This document shows positions 8,244-15,518 of a stretch of 47,760 nt of DNA, one piece after another. Source of the DNA: an uncultured bacterium (GTDB taxonomy: Bacteria > Bacillota > Clostridia > Christensenellales > QALW01). The translations under genes were made by a program, and so were the position numbers. The notes under the pieces were generated by a model. That model made no database searches. It was not told the origin of the DNA and worked only from the letters and a program-made list of their open reading frames with translations. The stretch is taken from positions 1-47,760 of the forward strand of contig CAJMLN010000010.1 in assembly GCA_905214315.1 (NCBI GenBank), read 5' to 3'. Every line of letters begins with the position of its first letter. Position 1 is the first letter of the stretch.

Positions 8244-9488
8244 CTACCCCAGAATATTATATTTAAAAACATCATTGCCGGAGGTATCGCTCTTATCCTC
8301 CCATACCACCAGTGTGCCAAAGGCCTGCGGCAGGATAGCGCTGCGGCCAGATTCCGAAACCTGAACCAGAATATCCGATTCATAATAATATGCATAGATA
8401 ATCTGATTTGATGCAAAAACAATAAAATCATCGCCTACGGCATACTGCGTAACATTTCTCCAATACCGCACCGGCTCTCCCCGGCCGTCCTTATAGGCAT
8501 AATACAGGCTGGAATCCGGCGCATTGTTTTTATCAATCCACACAAATACGTCATCGTTGCACATGGGATTATGCACATAGGTGCCGGGCGCAAAAATTTC
8601 CGGCTCCAATATTCCGGAATCTTCATCCGGCTCATAATCATCATTGCTGTCCACTGTTCCCAAATCCTCAAAAATCATATTATAGATCGCGCTTACTGCT
8701 TCATCCTCCGGTCTTTCCGGATCCCGTTCAGCCCAGATGACAGTATTTTTATAAATATACGGTGTGCTTACTGCATAATTGGTCTGGTCAAACATCTGCA
8801 GCGCCATGTTCTCGTCTGTGGTCAGATCCACAAAGTACAGCTTGTCCTCGCTGGAGCTCACCTGTTCCATCCAAATCAGGTAATCTCCGTAAAGCCCCAG
8901 CTTGGGCATATGGTTCTCCGCTTCCTGCACTACGGATATCGTATTGGCCTTAATATCTTTAATATCTCTGCGGCTCATTTTATAGATTACATTTTTGCCC
9001 TTATGATCCGTATCCAGCCAGACGATCCAGTTTTCCGAGATATAGGTCTCATAAATTTCTCCGCCGCTCAGCTTGGATTCCGTTATTTTCTGCACAGCTC
9101 CGGTTACAGCGTCAAACAAATACAAGTTGGTAAGAATCGAGCTGTCCAGACTGCCCTTTCCGGCAGAGAATAATAATTCATGCCCGTAAATACTGGGTTG
9201 ATTGATGCGGCGTTCATCCACAACAATACTTTTTACGTTATAGGATCGGTCTACAACGCCCACCGTAATCGGCACCTGAGGCTCCGGCGTACTCCAAGGT
9301 GCAATATCCGGCTCAGCCGTAAAATAGCCGCCGGCAGAAAGAACGTTGAGGACAATGGCAGTAATCAATAAAACAGCAGCCGCACCGTAAACAATTTTAT
9401 TCCAAAATTTCTGTTTTTCAAGCAAGACCGGATCAGCTTCATTCCGGTATTTATGTTTTAATGCCGACTGCATTTTTGAAAATTTCAT
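8244..9488 (-). CDS. Membrane-anchored propeller-like protein (unknown function)
   Basis: This 414-residue protein has a cytoplasmic N-terminus of about 30 residues (KMQSALKHKYRNEADPVLLEKQKFWNKI), one membrane helix (about 32-52, VYGAAAVLLITAIVLNVLSAG) and an external beta-rich region. That region has repeated units ending in aromatic motifs (NWIVWLDTDHKG, DYLIWMEQ, NTVIWAERDPE, VFVWIDKNN, TLVVWEDKSD). The regular I-V-W-x-(D/E) spacing of about 50-60 residues suggests propeller blades. The ATG overlaps the ispDF stop by 4 nt (ATGA), indicating translational coupling. No named family is recognised. It is the third membrane-anchored propeller-like protein in the first 10 kb. Confidence 0.85.
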   Translation of the reverse strand: MKFSKMQSALKHKYRNEADPVLLEKQKFWNKIVYGAAAVLLITAIVLNVLSAGGYFTAEPDIAPWSTPEPQVPITVGVVDRSYNVKSIVVDERRINQPSIYGHELLFSAGKGSLDSSILTNLYLFDAVTGAVQKITESKLSGGEIYETYISENWIVWLDTDHKGKNVIYKMSRRDIKDIKANTISVVQEAENHMPKLGLYGDYLIWMEQVSSSEDKLYFVDLTTDENMALQMFDQTNYAVSTPYIYKNTVIWAERDPERPEDEAVSAIYNMIFEDLGTVDSNDDYEPDEDSGILEPEIFAPGTYVHNPMCNDDVFVWIDKNNAPDSSLYYAYKDGRGEPVRYWRNVTQYAVGDDFIVFASNQIIYAYYYESDILVQVSESGRSAILPQAFGTLVVWEDKSDTSGNDVFKYNILG

Positions 9489-10612
9489 TCCTCATCCTCC
9501 TTGATCAGCATCGCAGCACTGCGGGCTGAAATCCCCTCCTCCCGGCCTTCAAAGCCCAGGCATTCGGTAGTAGTGGCCGCAATGTTAACTCTGCTTTCCG
9601 ACACCCCTGCGATGCGGGCGATATTTTGCGCCATTTTTTCTAAATAGAAGCAAAGCTTTGGCCGCTGGGCTGCTATTACCGCACTGATATTGACAACCCG
9701 CAGTCCATTTTCTTGCAGAAGCTGCATCACGCGCTCCAATAAATCCATGCTGGATACGCCCTTCCATTTCTCCTCCGTATCGGGAAAATATCTGCCGATA
9801 TCACCCAGGCCGGCGGCGCCGAGCAGAGCGTCCATAACGGCGTGAACCAAAACGTCCGCGTCAGAATGGCCATCCAGCCCCATTTCATAGGGAATGGTTT
9901 CTCCCCCGAGCACCAAAGGACGCCCCTTGATCAGCCGATGCACATCGAAGCCGATGCCGGAAAGAAAAAGCTCCCGTTTCATTTTTACATCCTCCGCCGT
10001 AGTAATTTTTTTATTACCGTAACTGCCCGGAACCATCTGCACCCTGCCGCCCCAGGCTTCAAATACGGCAGCGTCATCCGTATAAGTTTTTTTCCCCGCC
10101 GCCAGATAAGCGCTGTATATCTCCTCCAGTATAAACGCCTGCGGAGTCTGTGCAAGCCACAGCTGCTCCCGCGGCGGTGTCTCCGCAACCAGTCCGGCTG
10201 CATCGCAGCGTTTGACCGTATCGGTAACCGGAACGCCCGCAACAGCCCCCTGTCCGGAGGCAACCGCTTCCAGCACGCGCGTAATGATTTCCGGAGCCGT
10301 ATACGGCCTTGCCGCATCATGAATCAATATTGTATCGTATTTTCCCCTTACAGCCTTCAGTCCGTTGAAGACGGATTCGCCGCGCGTTTCACCGCCGAAG
10401 ACATAATCGACGCTTCTGCCCAATATATTTCTAACATGTTCCTCATCCTTAGGCGCACAGATCACCGTAACTCCCTGCACCATCGGATGCTTTAAAAATA
10501 TTTCCGTTGTTTTCCGGATCATGGGCTGCCCGTTTATGCAAAAAAATATTTTATTTTCCGCCAGTCCGGTCCGGCTGCCGGTCCCGGCCGCCGCAATCAG
10601 CACCCCCGCCAT
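9485..10612 (-). CDS. ispDF: Bifunctional IspD/IspF (MEP cytidylyltransferase / MECDP synthase)
   Basis: This 375-residue fusion enzyme covers two steps of the MEP isoprenoid pathway. Residues 1-215 are IspD: a nucleotide-binding N-terminus (LIAAAGTGSR, ENKIFFCINGQPMIRKT), HDAARPYTAPEII, and TDDAAVFEAWGGRVQMVPGSYGNKKITT. Residues 218-375 are IspF: GIGFDVHRL, the metal-binding GHSDADVLVHAVMDALLGAAGLGDIG, and NIAATTTECLGFEGREEG. The two enzymes catalyse non-consecutive reactions (IspE lies between them), and fused forms are a minority in Firmicutes. It overlaps the S4 gene upstream by 1 nt and the propeller gene downstream by 4 nt. Confidence 0.96.
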   Translation of the reverse strand: MAGVLIAAAGTGSRTGLAENKIFFCINGQPMIRKTTEIFLKHPMVQGVTVICAPKDEEHVRNILGRSVDYVFGGETRGESVFNGLKAVRGKYDTILIHDAARPYTAPEIITRVLEAVASGQGAVAGVPVTDTVKRCDAAGLVAETPPREQLWLAQTPQAFILEEIYSAYLAAGKKTYTDDAAVFEAWGGRVQMVPGSYGNKKITTAEDVKMKRELFLSGIGFDVHRLIKGRPLVLGGETIPYEMGLDGHSDADVLVHAVMDALLGAAGLGDIGRYFPDTEEKWKGVSSMDLLERVMQLLQENGLRVVNISAVIAAQRPKLCFYLEKMAQNIARIAGVSESRVNIAATTTECLGFEGREEGISARSAAMLIKEDEE

Positions 10613-10851
10613 CAGATTTCCTCGAACATCGGCTCTCCCGCCAGACGGGCTTCCTTCTCTTCGGCGTAGGTTACTTGAAACGACGCAAGCTTTTCCCCGA
10701 ACTGAATCTGTATCACATCGCCCTTTTTCACCTGATAGCCCGCCTTGGCAGGCTTCTGGTTAACCAGCACCCGGCCGGCATCACAGGCATCGTTGGAAAC
10801 CGTACGGCGTTTAATAATCCGCGAGACCTTTAAATATTTATCAAGACGCAT
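10612..10851 (-). CDS. S4-domain RNA-binding protein (RqcP/Hsp15-like)
   Basis: This 79-residue protein is almost entirely an S4 RNA-binding domain (MRLDKYLKVSRIIKRRTVS, ACDAGRVLVNQKPAKAGYQVKKGDVIQIQF). Size and sequence match RqcP (B. subtilis YabO), which with RqcH works on stalled 50S-peptidyl-tRNA complexes in ribosome quality control. GGAGG lies 9 nt before the ATG at 10851; a longer upstream reading has no comparable site. It heads the minus-strand operon and is divergent from the CDF transporter. Confidence 0.9.
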   Translation of the reverse strand: MRLDKYLKVSRIIKRRTVSNDACDAGRVLVNQKPAKAGYQVKKGDVIQIQFGEKLASFQVTYAEEKEARLAGEPMFEEI

Positions 10852-10886
10852 AATTTGATTCCTCCATATTTTTATTTTATCATATC

Positions 10887-10903
10887 CTGTTCTTTTTGAA
10901 CAG
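10887..10903. promoter_or_regulatory. Dyad in the rqcP/CDF divergent promoter region
   Basis: A perfect 6-bp inverted repeat CTGTTC-N5-GAACAG lies between the two divergent genes, close to the -10/-35 positions of both. It could be an operator or a short hairpin. There is no direct evidence of the regulator. Confidence 0.35.
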
Positions 10904-10933
10904 AGATATTTTATACTGCGATTTCTGTTTTTA

Positions 10934-10942
10934 TGGTATAAT
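10934..10942 (+). promoter_or_regulatory. Extended -10 promoter of the CDF transporter
   Basis: TGGTATAAT (TATAAT at 10937-10942) lies about 90 nt upstream of the CDF start. No convincing -35 is present, consistent with an extended -10 promoter. Confidence 0.55.
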
Positions 10943-11031
10943 AAAATGCAATTCCAAAACCATCTGCCGCGCCTCTTTTTCTGCAGTAGCGCTATGCCTG
11001 CACTAAAAGCAATACAAAAGGAGATTTCCAT

Positions 11032-12222
11032 ATGTTTAAATTTTTGCTTAAAACCTTTGTAAAGGATTACGAAAACACCTCCGATACCGCCGTACGTCAG
11101 CGATACGGTATGCTCAGCGGTATTTTGGGCATTATCTGCAACCTTTTTTTATTTGTCCTCAAGCTGACAATCGGCCTGATCCTGCACAGTGTTGCGGTAA
11201 TTTCCGATGCGTTTAACAATTTATCCGATCTGGGCTCCACCGTCGTCTCTATTGCCGGAATCCGGCTCAGCAGCAAAAAGCCCGACCGCGACCATCCCTT
11301 CGGCCACGGCCGGTTTGAATATATTTCCGCGCTGATCGTATCGTTTATCATCATGCTGGTGGGCGTAGAGCTTTTTAAATCCTCTGCGGTTAAGATGGGG
11401 ACGCCGAACTTTTTTACCGATTCCATCAACTGGCTCAGCATAGGCTTTTTGGCCTTTTCCATTCCGGTAAAGCTGTTTATGTACGGCTATAACCGCTATT
11501 TCGGTAAAAAAATCGACTCTTCCGTTCTCTCCGCCACCGCGGCCGACAGTTTAAACGACTGCATCGCCACCAGTGCAGTCGTTCTTTCCACTATTATCGA
11601 CGGCCTGCATCTTCTTCCCTTTGCCATTGACGGTTTCGTAGGCGCCGTCGTTTCCCTGATGATTCTTTATTCAGGTTTTTCCGTAGCACGCAACACAATC
11701 GGCCTGCTTTTAGGCAAAGCGCCCGACAGCCAGCTGGTTGCCGATATCAGCCGGGCGATCAAAAGCTCTCCTGAAATTCTTGATATCCATGATCTGATTG
11801 TACACGATTACGGTCCGGGCAGGCTATTTGCCTCCGTCCACGCCGAAGTGCCTGACAGTGCCGATATGGTGGCCGCGCACGAAGCGATAGACGCCGTTGA
11901 AAAACAAATTCTGCACCGTTTCGGATGTGAACTTACCATTCACCTGGATCCAGTCTCTCTTCACAATGAAAAGCTGGAAGCGGCAAAAGTGTGCATTCGG
12001 AATACTCTCTCCTCCTTAGGATATTCCTGGCACTTTCATGATGTCCGCATGACCAACGGAAACGAAAACATCAATATTATTTTTGATATCGTCGTTCCCT
12101 ATGAAACCCCCGCAGCCGAAACAGAAAAAGTGCTTGCCAAAATAAAAGAAGAACTGCTGCTTTTGGATGCGCGCTATACCGCCGTTATTCAGGTTGACCG
12201 GGAATTCAGTAATTCTCAATAA
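11032..12222 (+). CDS. Cation diffusion facilitator metal exporter (Mn-type motif)
   Basis: This 396-residue protein has six membrane helices (residues about 30-230) and a cytoplasmic metal-binding C-terminal domain (about 235-395), the CDF layout. Helix 2 carries SDAFNNLSD (N62, D66) and helix 5 carries ADSLND (D172, D176). This NxxxD/DxxxD pairing is the one I associate with manganese exporters such as MntE/MneP rather than the HxxxD of zinc exporters, so Mn(II) efflux is inferred. The internal DHPFGHGRFEYISAL loop is typical of the family. AGGAG precedes the ATG by 8 nt. It is a single-gene unit with terminator 12315-12346. Confidence 0.92.
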   Translation: MFKFLLKTFVKDYENTSDTAVRQRYGMLSGILGIICNLFLFVLKLTIGLILHSVAVISDAFNNLSDLGSTVVSIAGIRLSSKKPDRDHPFGHGRFEYISALIVSFIIMLVGVELFKSSAVKMGTPNFFTDSINWLSIGFLAFSIPVKLFMYGYNRYFGKKIDSSVLSATAADSLNDCIATSAVVLSTIIDGLHLLPFAIDGFVGAVVSLMILYSGFSVARNTIGLLLGKAPDSQLVADISRAIKSSPEILDIHDLIVHDYGPGRLFASVHAEVPDSADMVAAHEAIDAVEKQILHRFGCELTIHLDPVSLHNEKLEAAKVCIRNTLSSLGYSWHFHDVRMTNGNENINIIFDIVVPYETPAAETEKVLAKIKEELLLLDARYTAVIQVDREFSNSQ

Positions 12223-12314
12223 TATATATGTATGCACAAATAAGCATATTTATATTACGGATGTTTTTTCCTGCTTTTCTTCTTTCAAAAACATCTTTTT
12301 TAAATAAAAAAAAT

Positions 12315-12346
12315 ACAGTCCGAAGGAATCTATTCCTTTGGACTGT
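12315..12346. terminator. Bidirectional terminator between CDF gene and tadA
   Basis: A 14-bp stem (12315-12328 with 12333-12346, one G-T pair) has the loop TCTA, a T-rich tail on the plus strand and an A-tract before it. It serves the convergent CDF gene and tadA. Confidence 0.9.
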
Positions 12347-12354
12347 TCTTTTTA

Positions 12355-12834
12355 TCAAAAGTGCTTTCCGGCCTTTGGGTTTCTTTTCTCTTCAAAAAAT
12401 GCTGACAGTATTTCCGCACATTCTTTTTCCATGACTCCCCCGAGAACCTGTGCGCGATGATTAAACCGCGGATCGCCGCAAAGATGATACAACGTAGTAC
12501 AGCAGCCGGCCTTAGCATCGTACGCACCAAAGACCACCCGATCAATCCGGGAATTGAGGATCGCACCGGCGCACATCGGGCATGGCTCCAGCGTAACATA
12601 AAGCGTACATCCTGTAAGCCGCCAGGAATTTAAACGCCCGGCGGCGCGCCGGATAGCCAGAAGCTCCGCATGGGCCGCAGGATCCTTTGTGCTCTCCCGC
12701 AGATTAAAGCCCCGGGCAATGACCGTATCGCTCTTTACCACCACGGCCCCCACGGGAACCTCTCCCCGCCGGTAGGCCGCCCTCGCCTGACGCAAGGCTC
12801 TTTCCATAAAATAATAATCGTCTCGGTACTCCAT
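12355..12834 (-). CDS. tadA: tRNA-specific adenosine deaminase TadA
   Basis: This 159-residue zinc deaminase converts A34 to inosine in tRNA-Arg(ACG). It shows the cytidine-deaminase fold signature H55-A-E57 and the zinc-binding P-C85-P-M-C88 motif, plus the TadA-typical region RIDRVVFGAYDAKAGC. The ATG shares one nucleotide with the stop codon of the upstream M14 gene (TAATG), so translation is probably coupled. It is the last gene before the terminator at 12315-12346. Confidence 0.96.
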   Translation of the reverse strand: MEYRDDYYFMERALRQARAAYRRGEVPVGAVVVKSDTVIARGFNLRESTKDPAAHAELLAIRRAAGRLNSWRLTGCTLYVTLEPCPMCAGAILNSRIDRVVFGAYDAKAGCCTTLYHLCGDPRFNHRAQVLGGVMEKECAEILSAFFEEKRNPKAGKHF

Positions 12835-13922
12835 TATGCAATCTCAGTATATTCCGCCGTCGGTGTGTAGGTGGGCTGCATAAGATCTCCTCTGCAGGCC
12901 TGCCATGCCAGCAGGGATGGTATAAGGCAGTTCTGTTTCCAAAGCTGCGGCAAAGAGGAATTCTCCTGTCCCATTAAAATACTGAACGCAGGTTTGTCAA
13001 ACCGGGAAATAAACCAATTGGAAAAAGAAACAGCCGTACAAATCTCCGATGAGGGACCATTGGCAATCTTCTCATACCCTGTAAGTATGGCCAGTTCCTC
13101 TGCACAGCATTCTGCTAACGCTAAACTATCCTTCTGCCCGAAAAACCAATCAATCAAACCACTGCCCTCGGTATATACCGCCGCCGAAAAGAAATTCTGC
13201 TGCTCACACAGGCGTACCAGTGCCGCAGCCTCCGGTGTTGAAAACGGCTCTCCCGGATAATTGGCAGAGGCCGCCCGCTTTTGTATCTGCGCGCTCTCCA
13301 CCGTGCCTGTGCCAAAATTCATAAAAATATCAACGCCGGCACCGTTTGCCTGCCATGCCGCATATCCGGCTTTTTCCTCCAGCAAGCCTACGGAAGCAGA
13401 ATACTCCCGAATCTGCTGCACCTGTGTTTTATACTTTTGAGGAACACTGGCTAATCCCTTAGCACAGAGCTCTATGCCGTCAGGATTGACCATGGGAACA
13501 CAATAGACCGCGCAGCTTTCAAAAAGCTCGTCATAAGAAATGCCCTCATACTGCTCTGTTTTTTTTACGCAATAGGTCTCCAGCTGTTTCATCAGCAGCT
13601 GAGCGCTCCACGCCTGCGTTCCGCCAAAGCCCCCGGCAATCAGCAGCTTTTTTTCCGCCTGAGGCTCTCCCAGCACCAGGCAGGGAATCTCTCTGCCAAA
13701 AACAGAGGTACCGATACTGAAAACCGATAGGCCGTACGTTTCCTCCAGCTTTTTGCTCTGCCGGCAGAATTCTTCATAGCTGTAATCCGTCTGCGCAAGC
13801 GAAACGACATTGCCCGCCGGCGGAAGCTTGCTGTCCGCAACCTCTCCTGCGTCGGCAGGTGCATCCGCACAACCGGCAAGCAGACATACTAAAAGGAATG
13901 CAATCCATATCTTTTTTTTCAA
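12834..13922 (-). CDS. M14-like lipoprotein lacking all catalytic residues
   Basis: The fold is that of zinc carboxypeptidases of family M14: FSIGTSVFGREIPCLVLG, VYCVPMVNPDGIEL, NGAGVDIFMNF, and FDKPAFSILMG near the C-terminus. However, the zinc ligands His and Glu of GxHxxE are Gly and Gln (GGFGGTQ, about 97-103). The Asn-Arg of the substrate pocket is replaced (DIFMNF). The third ligand His is Tyr (VYTEGSG). The catalytic Glu is Leu (SILMG). The frame is intact over 362 residues, so this looks like a retained pseudoenzyme. The N-terminus is a lipoprotein signal with lipobox LLAGC (C18). A TTG start at 13922 is chosen because AAGGCGG lies 8 nt upstream and it puts the signal peptide first; a longer in-frame reading to 14021 would overlap rlmH. 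It is co-operonic with rlmH and tadA. Confidence 0.82.
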   Translation of the reverse strand: MKKKIWIAFLLVCLLAGCADAPADAGEVADSKLPPAGNVVSLAQTDYSYEEFCRQSKKLEETYGLSVFSIGTSVFGREIPCLVLGEPQAEKKLLIAGGFGGTQAWSAQLLMKQLETYCVKKTEQYEGISYDELFESCAVYCVPMVNPDGIELCAKGLASVPQKYKTQVQQIREYSASVGLLEEKAGYAAWQANGAGVDIFMNFGTGTVESAQIQKRAASANYPGEPFSTPEAAALVRLCEQQNFFSAAVYTEGSGLIDWFFGQKDSLALAECCAEELAILTGYEKIANGPSSEICTAVSFSNWFISRFDKPAFSILMGQENSSLPQLWKQNCLIPSLLAWQACRGDLMQPTYTPTAEYTEIA

Positions 13923-13947
13923 AAAATTTTCCGCCTTTCTTCTTTTG

Positions 13948-13964
13948 ACCGCAGCATCTGCGGT
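13948..13964 (-). promoter_or_regulatory. Hairpin between rlmH and the M14-like gene
   Basis: A 7-bp perfect stem (ACCGCAG / CTGCGGT, 3-nt loop) lies immediately after the rlmH stop. There is no T-run, so it is more likely a processing or stability element within the operon than a terminator. Confidence 0.4.
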
Positions 13965-13965
13965 A

Positions 13966-14436
13966 TTATTTATGATACGGTTCTCCGCTGTTGATTTTAA
14001 AGGCGCGATAGAGCTGCTCAAGCAAAATGACTCTGGCCATAGAATGGGTAAACGTCATATCCGAAAAAGACAATATATAATCCGCCCGCTCTAACGCCTC
14101 CTTGCAAAGCCCCAGAGATCCGCCTAAAATAAATACGATATTTTTCTTCTCCTGCCATTTTTCCAATAAAGAGGCCATTTCCGGACTCGAGCATTTCTGA
14201 CCGGAGGCATCCAGAGCTATCAAAAAAGCATCAGGCGGCAGCCTTTTCTGTATTTTTTCCCATTCCGCCAGCATCACGCCTTTGCGCTGCGCTGCCGAAA
14301 GCTTCTCCGGCGCCTGCTCGTCGGAAACCTCGGTTTCACTGATTTTTACGTACCGGGTAAGCCTTTTATAGAATTCCTCCTGTATCGGACAGTACATTTT
14401 CTGCAGCTTTCCCACGGCAACAATCTGAACATTCAT
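13966..14436 (-). CDS. rlmH: 23S rRNA pseudouridine-1915 N3-methyltransferase RlmH
   Basis: This 156-residue SPOUT methyltransferase modifies pseudouridine 1915 in helix 69 of 23S rRNA. The C-terminal half carries the SAM-binding knot (IVFILGGSLGL) and the conserved SDMTFTHSMARVILLEQLYRAFKINSGEPYHK-type tail (H and R of THxMAR, YRA). The ATG at 14436 overlaps the CPBP stop by 4 nt (ATGA), so it is preferred over an upstream in-frame start. Confidence 0.97.
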   Translation of the reverse strand: MNVQIVAVGKLQKMYCPIQEEFYKRLTRYVKISETEVSDEQAPEKLSAAQRKGVMLAEWEKIQKRLPPDAFLIALDASGQKCSSPEMASLLEKWQEKKNIVFILGGSLGLCKEALERADYILSFSDMTFTHSMARVILLEQLYRAFKINSGEPYHK

Positions 14437-15503
14437 ACGCCCAGCAGCGCATCGCTGAACCATATAGCAACCATACTGACAACATTAAGAAAAACAAAGG
14501 CAACCCATCCTATGACGTACAGCGCCGTTCCGCCGCTCTTCTGCTGGGGCATAAGGCGGGGATATTTCAAATCAGTTACAAAATGTGCATGGTAAGTGCG
14601 CATATTTTTATGACGCGTATATTGAATAAAACTCATAAGGCCAATGGCTAAAAGCGCAGGGCTGATCACGAATACCACCATAACATATGCCAGAGTATTT
14701 TCCTCCACAAAAGCCAAATACTGGTTATAAACCGGATCATAGCTGATTCCTACAGAAAACAGATTCATAAAGAAATGAATAACCGCCCCCGCTAAAAGCG
14801 AATCGCTGACGGTAACGACCGTTCCTAAAATAATACCGATCAGAAAAGCATAAACCAGCTGCTGCAGATTCCCGTGCATCACGGCAAACACCACAGAAGA
14901 AAGAACCACCGCGGCAATCACGGAAATCCGTTCAAACGCCCGCAGCACAAAGCCCCGGAAAAAAAGTTCCTCACAAATAGCTGGTAATCCTGCAACGATC
15001 ACAGCCTGAAATAACAGTTGTGTAAGATTCGTTGCTCCGTCACTCATTCCCAGATCCGCCGGTTGCCCCATAAACAGACTCAGAAGCTGCACAAAAATTG
15101 CGTTTAAATACTGGCACAAGAAAAAAGCACCCATGCTGATCAGCAGCAGCAAAAGAATCTGCACCGCGTCGAGTCCCTTTTTCAGCCGCACGGTTGTACG
15201 CAGATCCTTCCCGCAGACCAGCATCATAAACAGCGGTATGCTGACCACCATAATCAATTGCGAGCATACATACCCGAACATCGTATACCCAAACGATGTT
15301 CTGAACACGCCCAGCGCCACCAGCAGGCCCAGCAGCATGCTGGCAACAAAGCCCAGTATCTGCATGGATGCCGCGCCGATCATCGCCTGCCATTTGGCAG
15401 GGAAACGCTTATCGTCATAAACGGCAGCCATCTGCGGAGGGAGACTTTCCAGCGATGCCGCATTCCGCTGTGAAAACTCCGTAGGAATATTTTCGTTCTG
15501 CAT
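14433..15503 (-). CDS. CPBP family intramembrane glutamic endopeptidase
   Basis: This 356-residue polytopic membrane protein has the Abi/CPBP (CAAX-protease-like) motifs in order: E178-E179-x3-R183 (CEELFFRG), H210 (VFAVMHG) and H243-x3-N247 (HFFMN). These are the catalytic residues of the Rce1-type glutamic protease. Substrates of bacterial members are mostly unknown; some process peptides or confer bacteriocin immunity. A long C-terminal extension (about 290-356) includes one more membrane helix. AGGAGG precedes the ATG. It lies between the phosphoglycerate mutase gene (15 nt upstream) and rlmH. Confidence 0.9.
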   Translation of the reverse strand: MQNENIPTEFSQRNAASLESLPPQMAAVYDDKRFPAKWQAMIGAASMQILGFVASMLLGLLVALGVFRTSFGYTMFGYVCSQLIMVVSIPLFMMLVCGKDLRTTVRLKKGLDAVQILLLLLISMGAFFLCQYLNAIFVQLLSLFMGQPADLGMSDGATNLTQLLFQAVIVAGLPAICEELFFRGFVLRAFERISVIAAVVLSSVVFAVMHGNLQQLVYAFLIGIILGTVVTVSDSLLAGAVIHFFMNLFSVGISYDPVYNQYLAFVEENTLAYVMVVFVISPALLAIGLMSFIQYTRHKNMRTYHAHFVTDLKYPRLMPQQKSGGTALYVIGWVAFVFLNVVSMVAIWFSDALLGV

Positions 15504-15518
15504 AGAACCTCCTAAAAT

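Noticed and set aside
10896..10917. TTGAAC/TATACT as promoter of the CDF gene
   Set aside because: The spacing is only 10 bp; the extended -10 TGGTATAAT further downstream is a better candidate.
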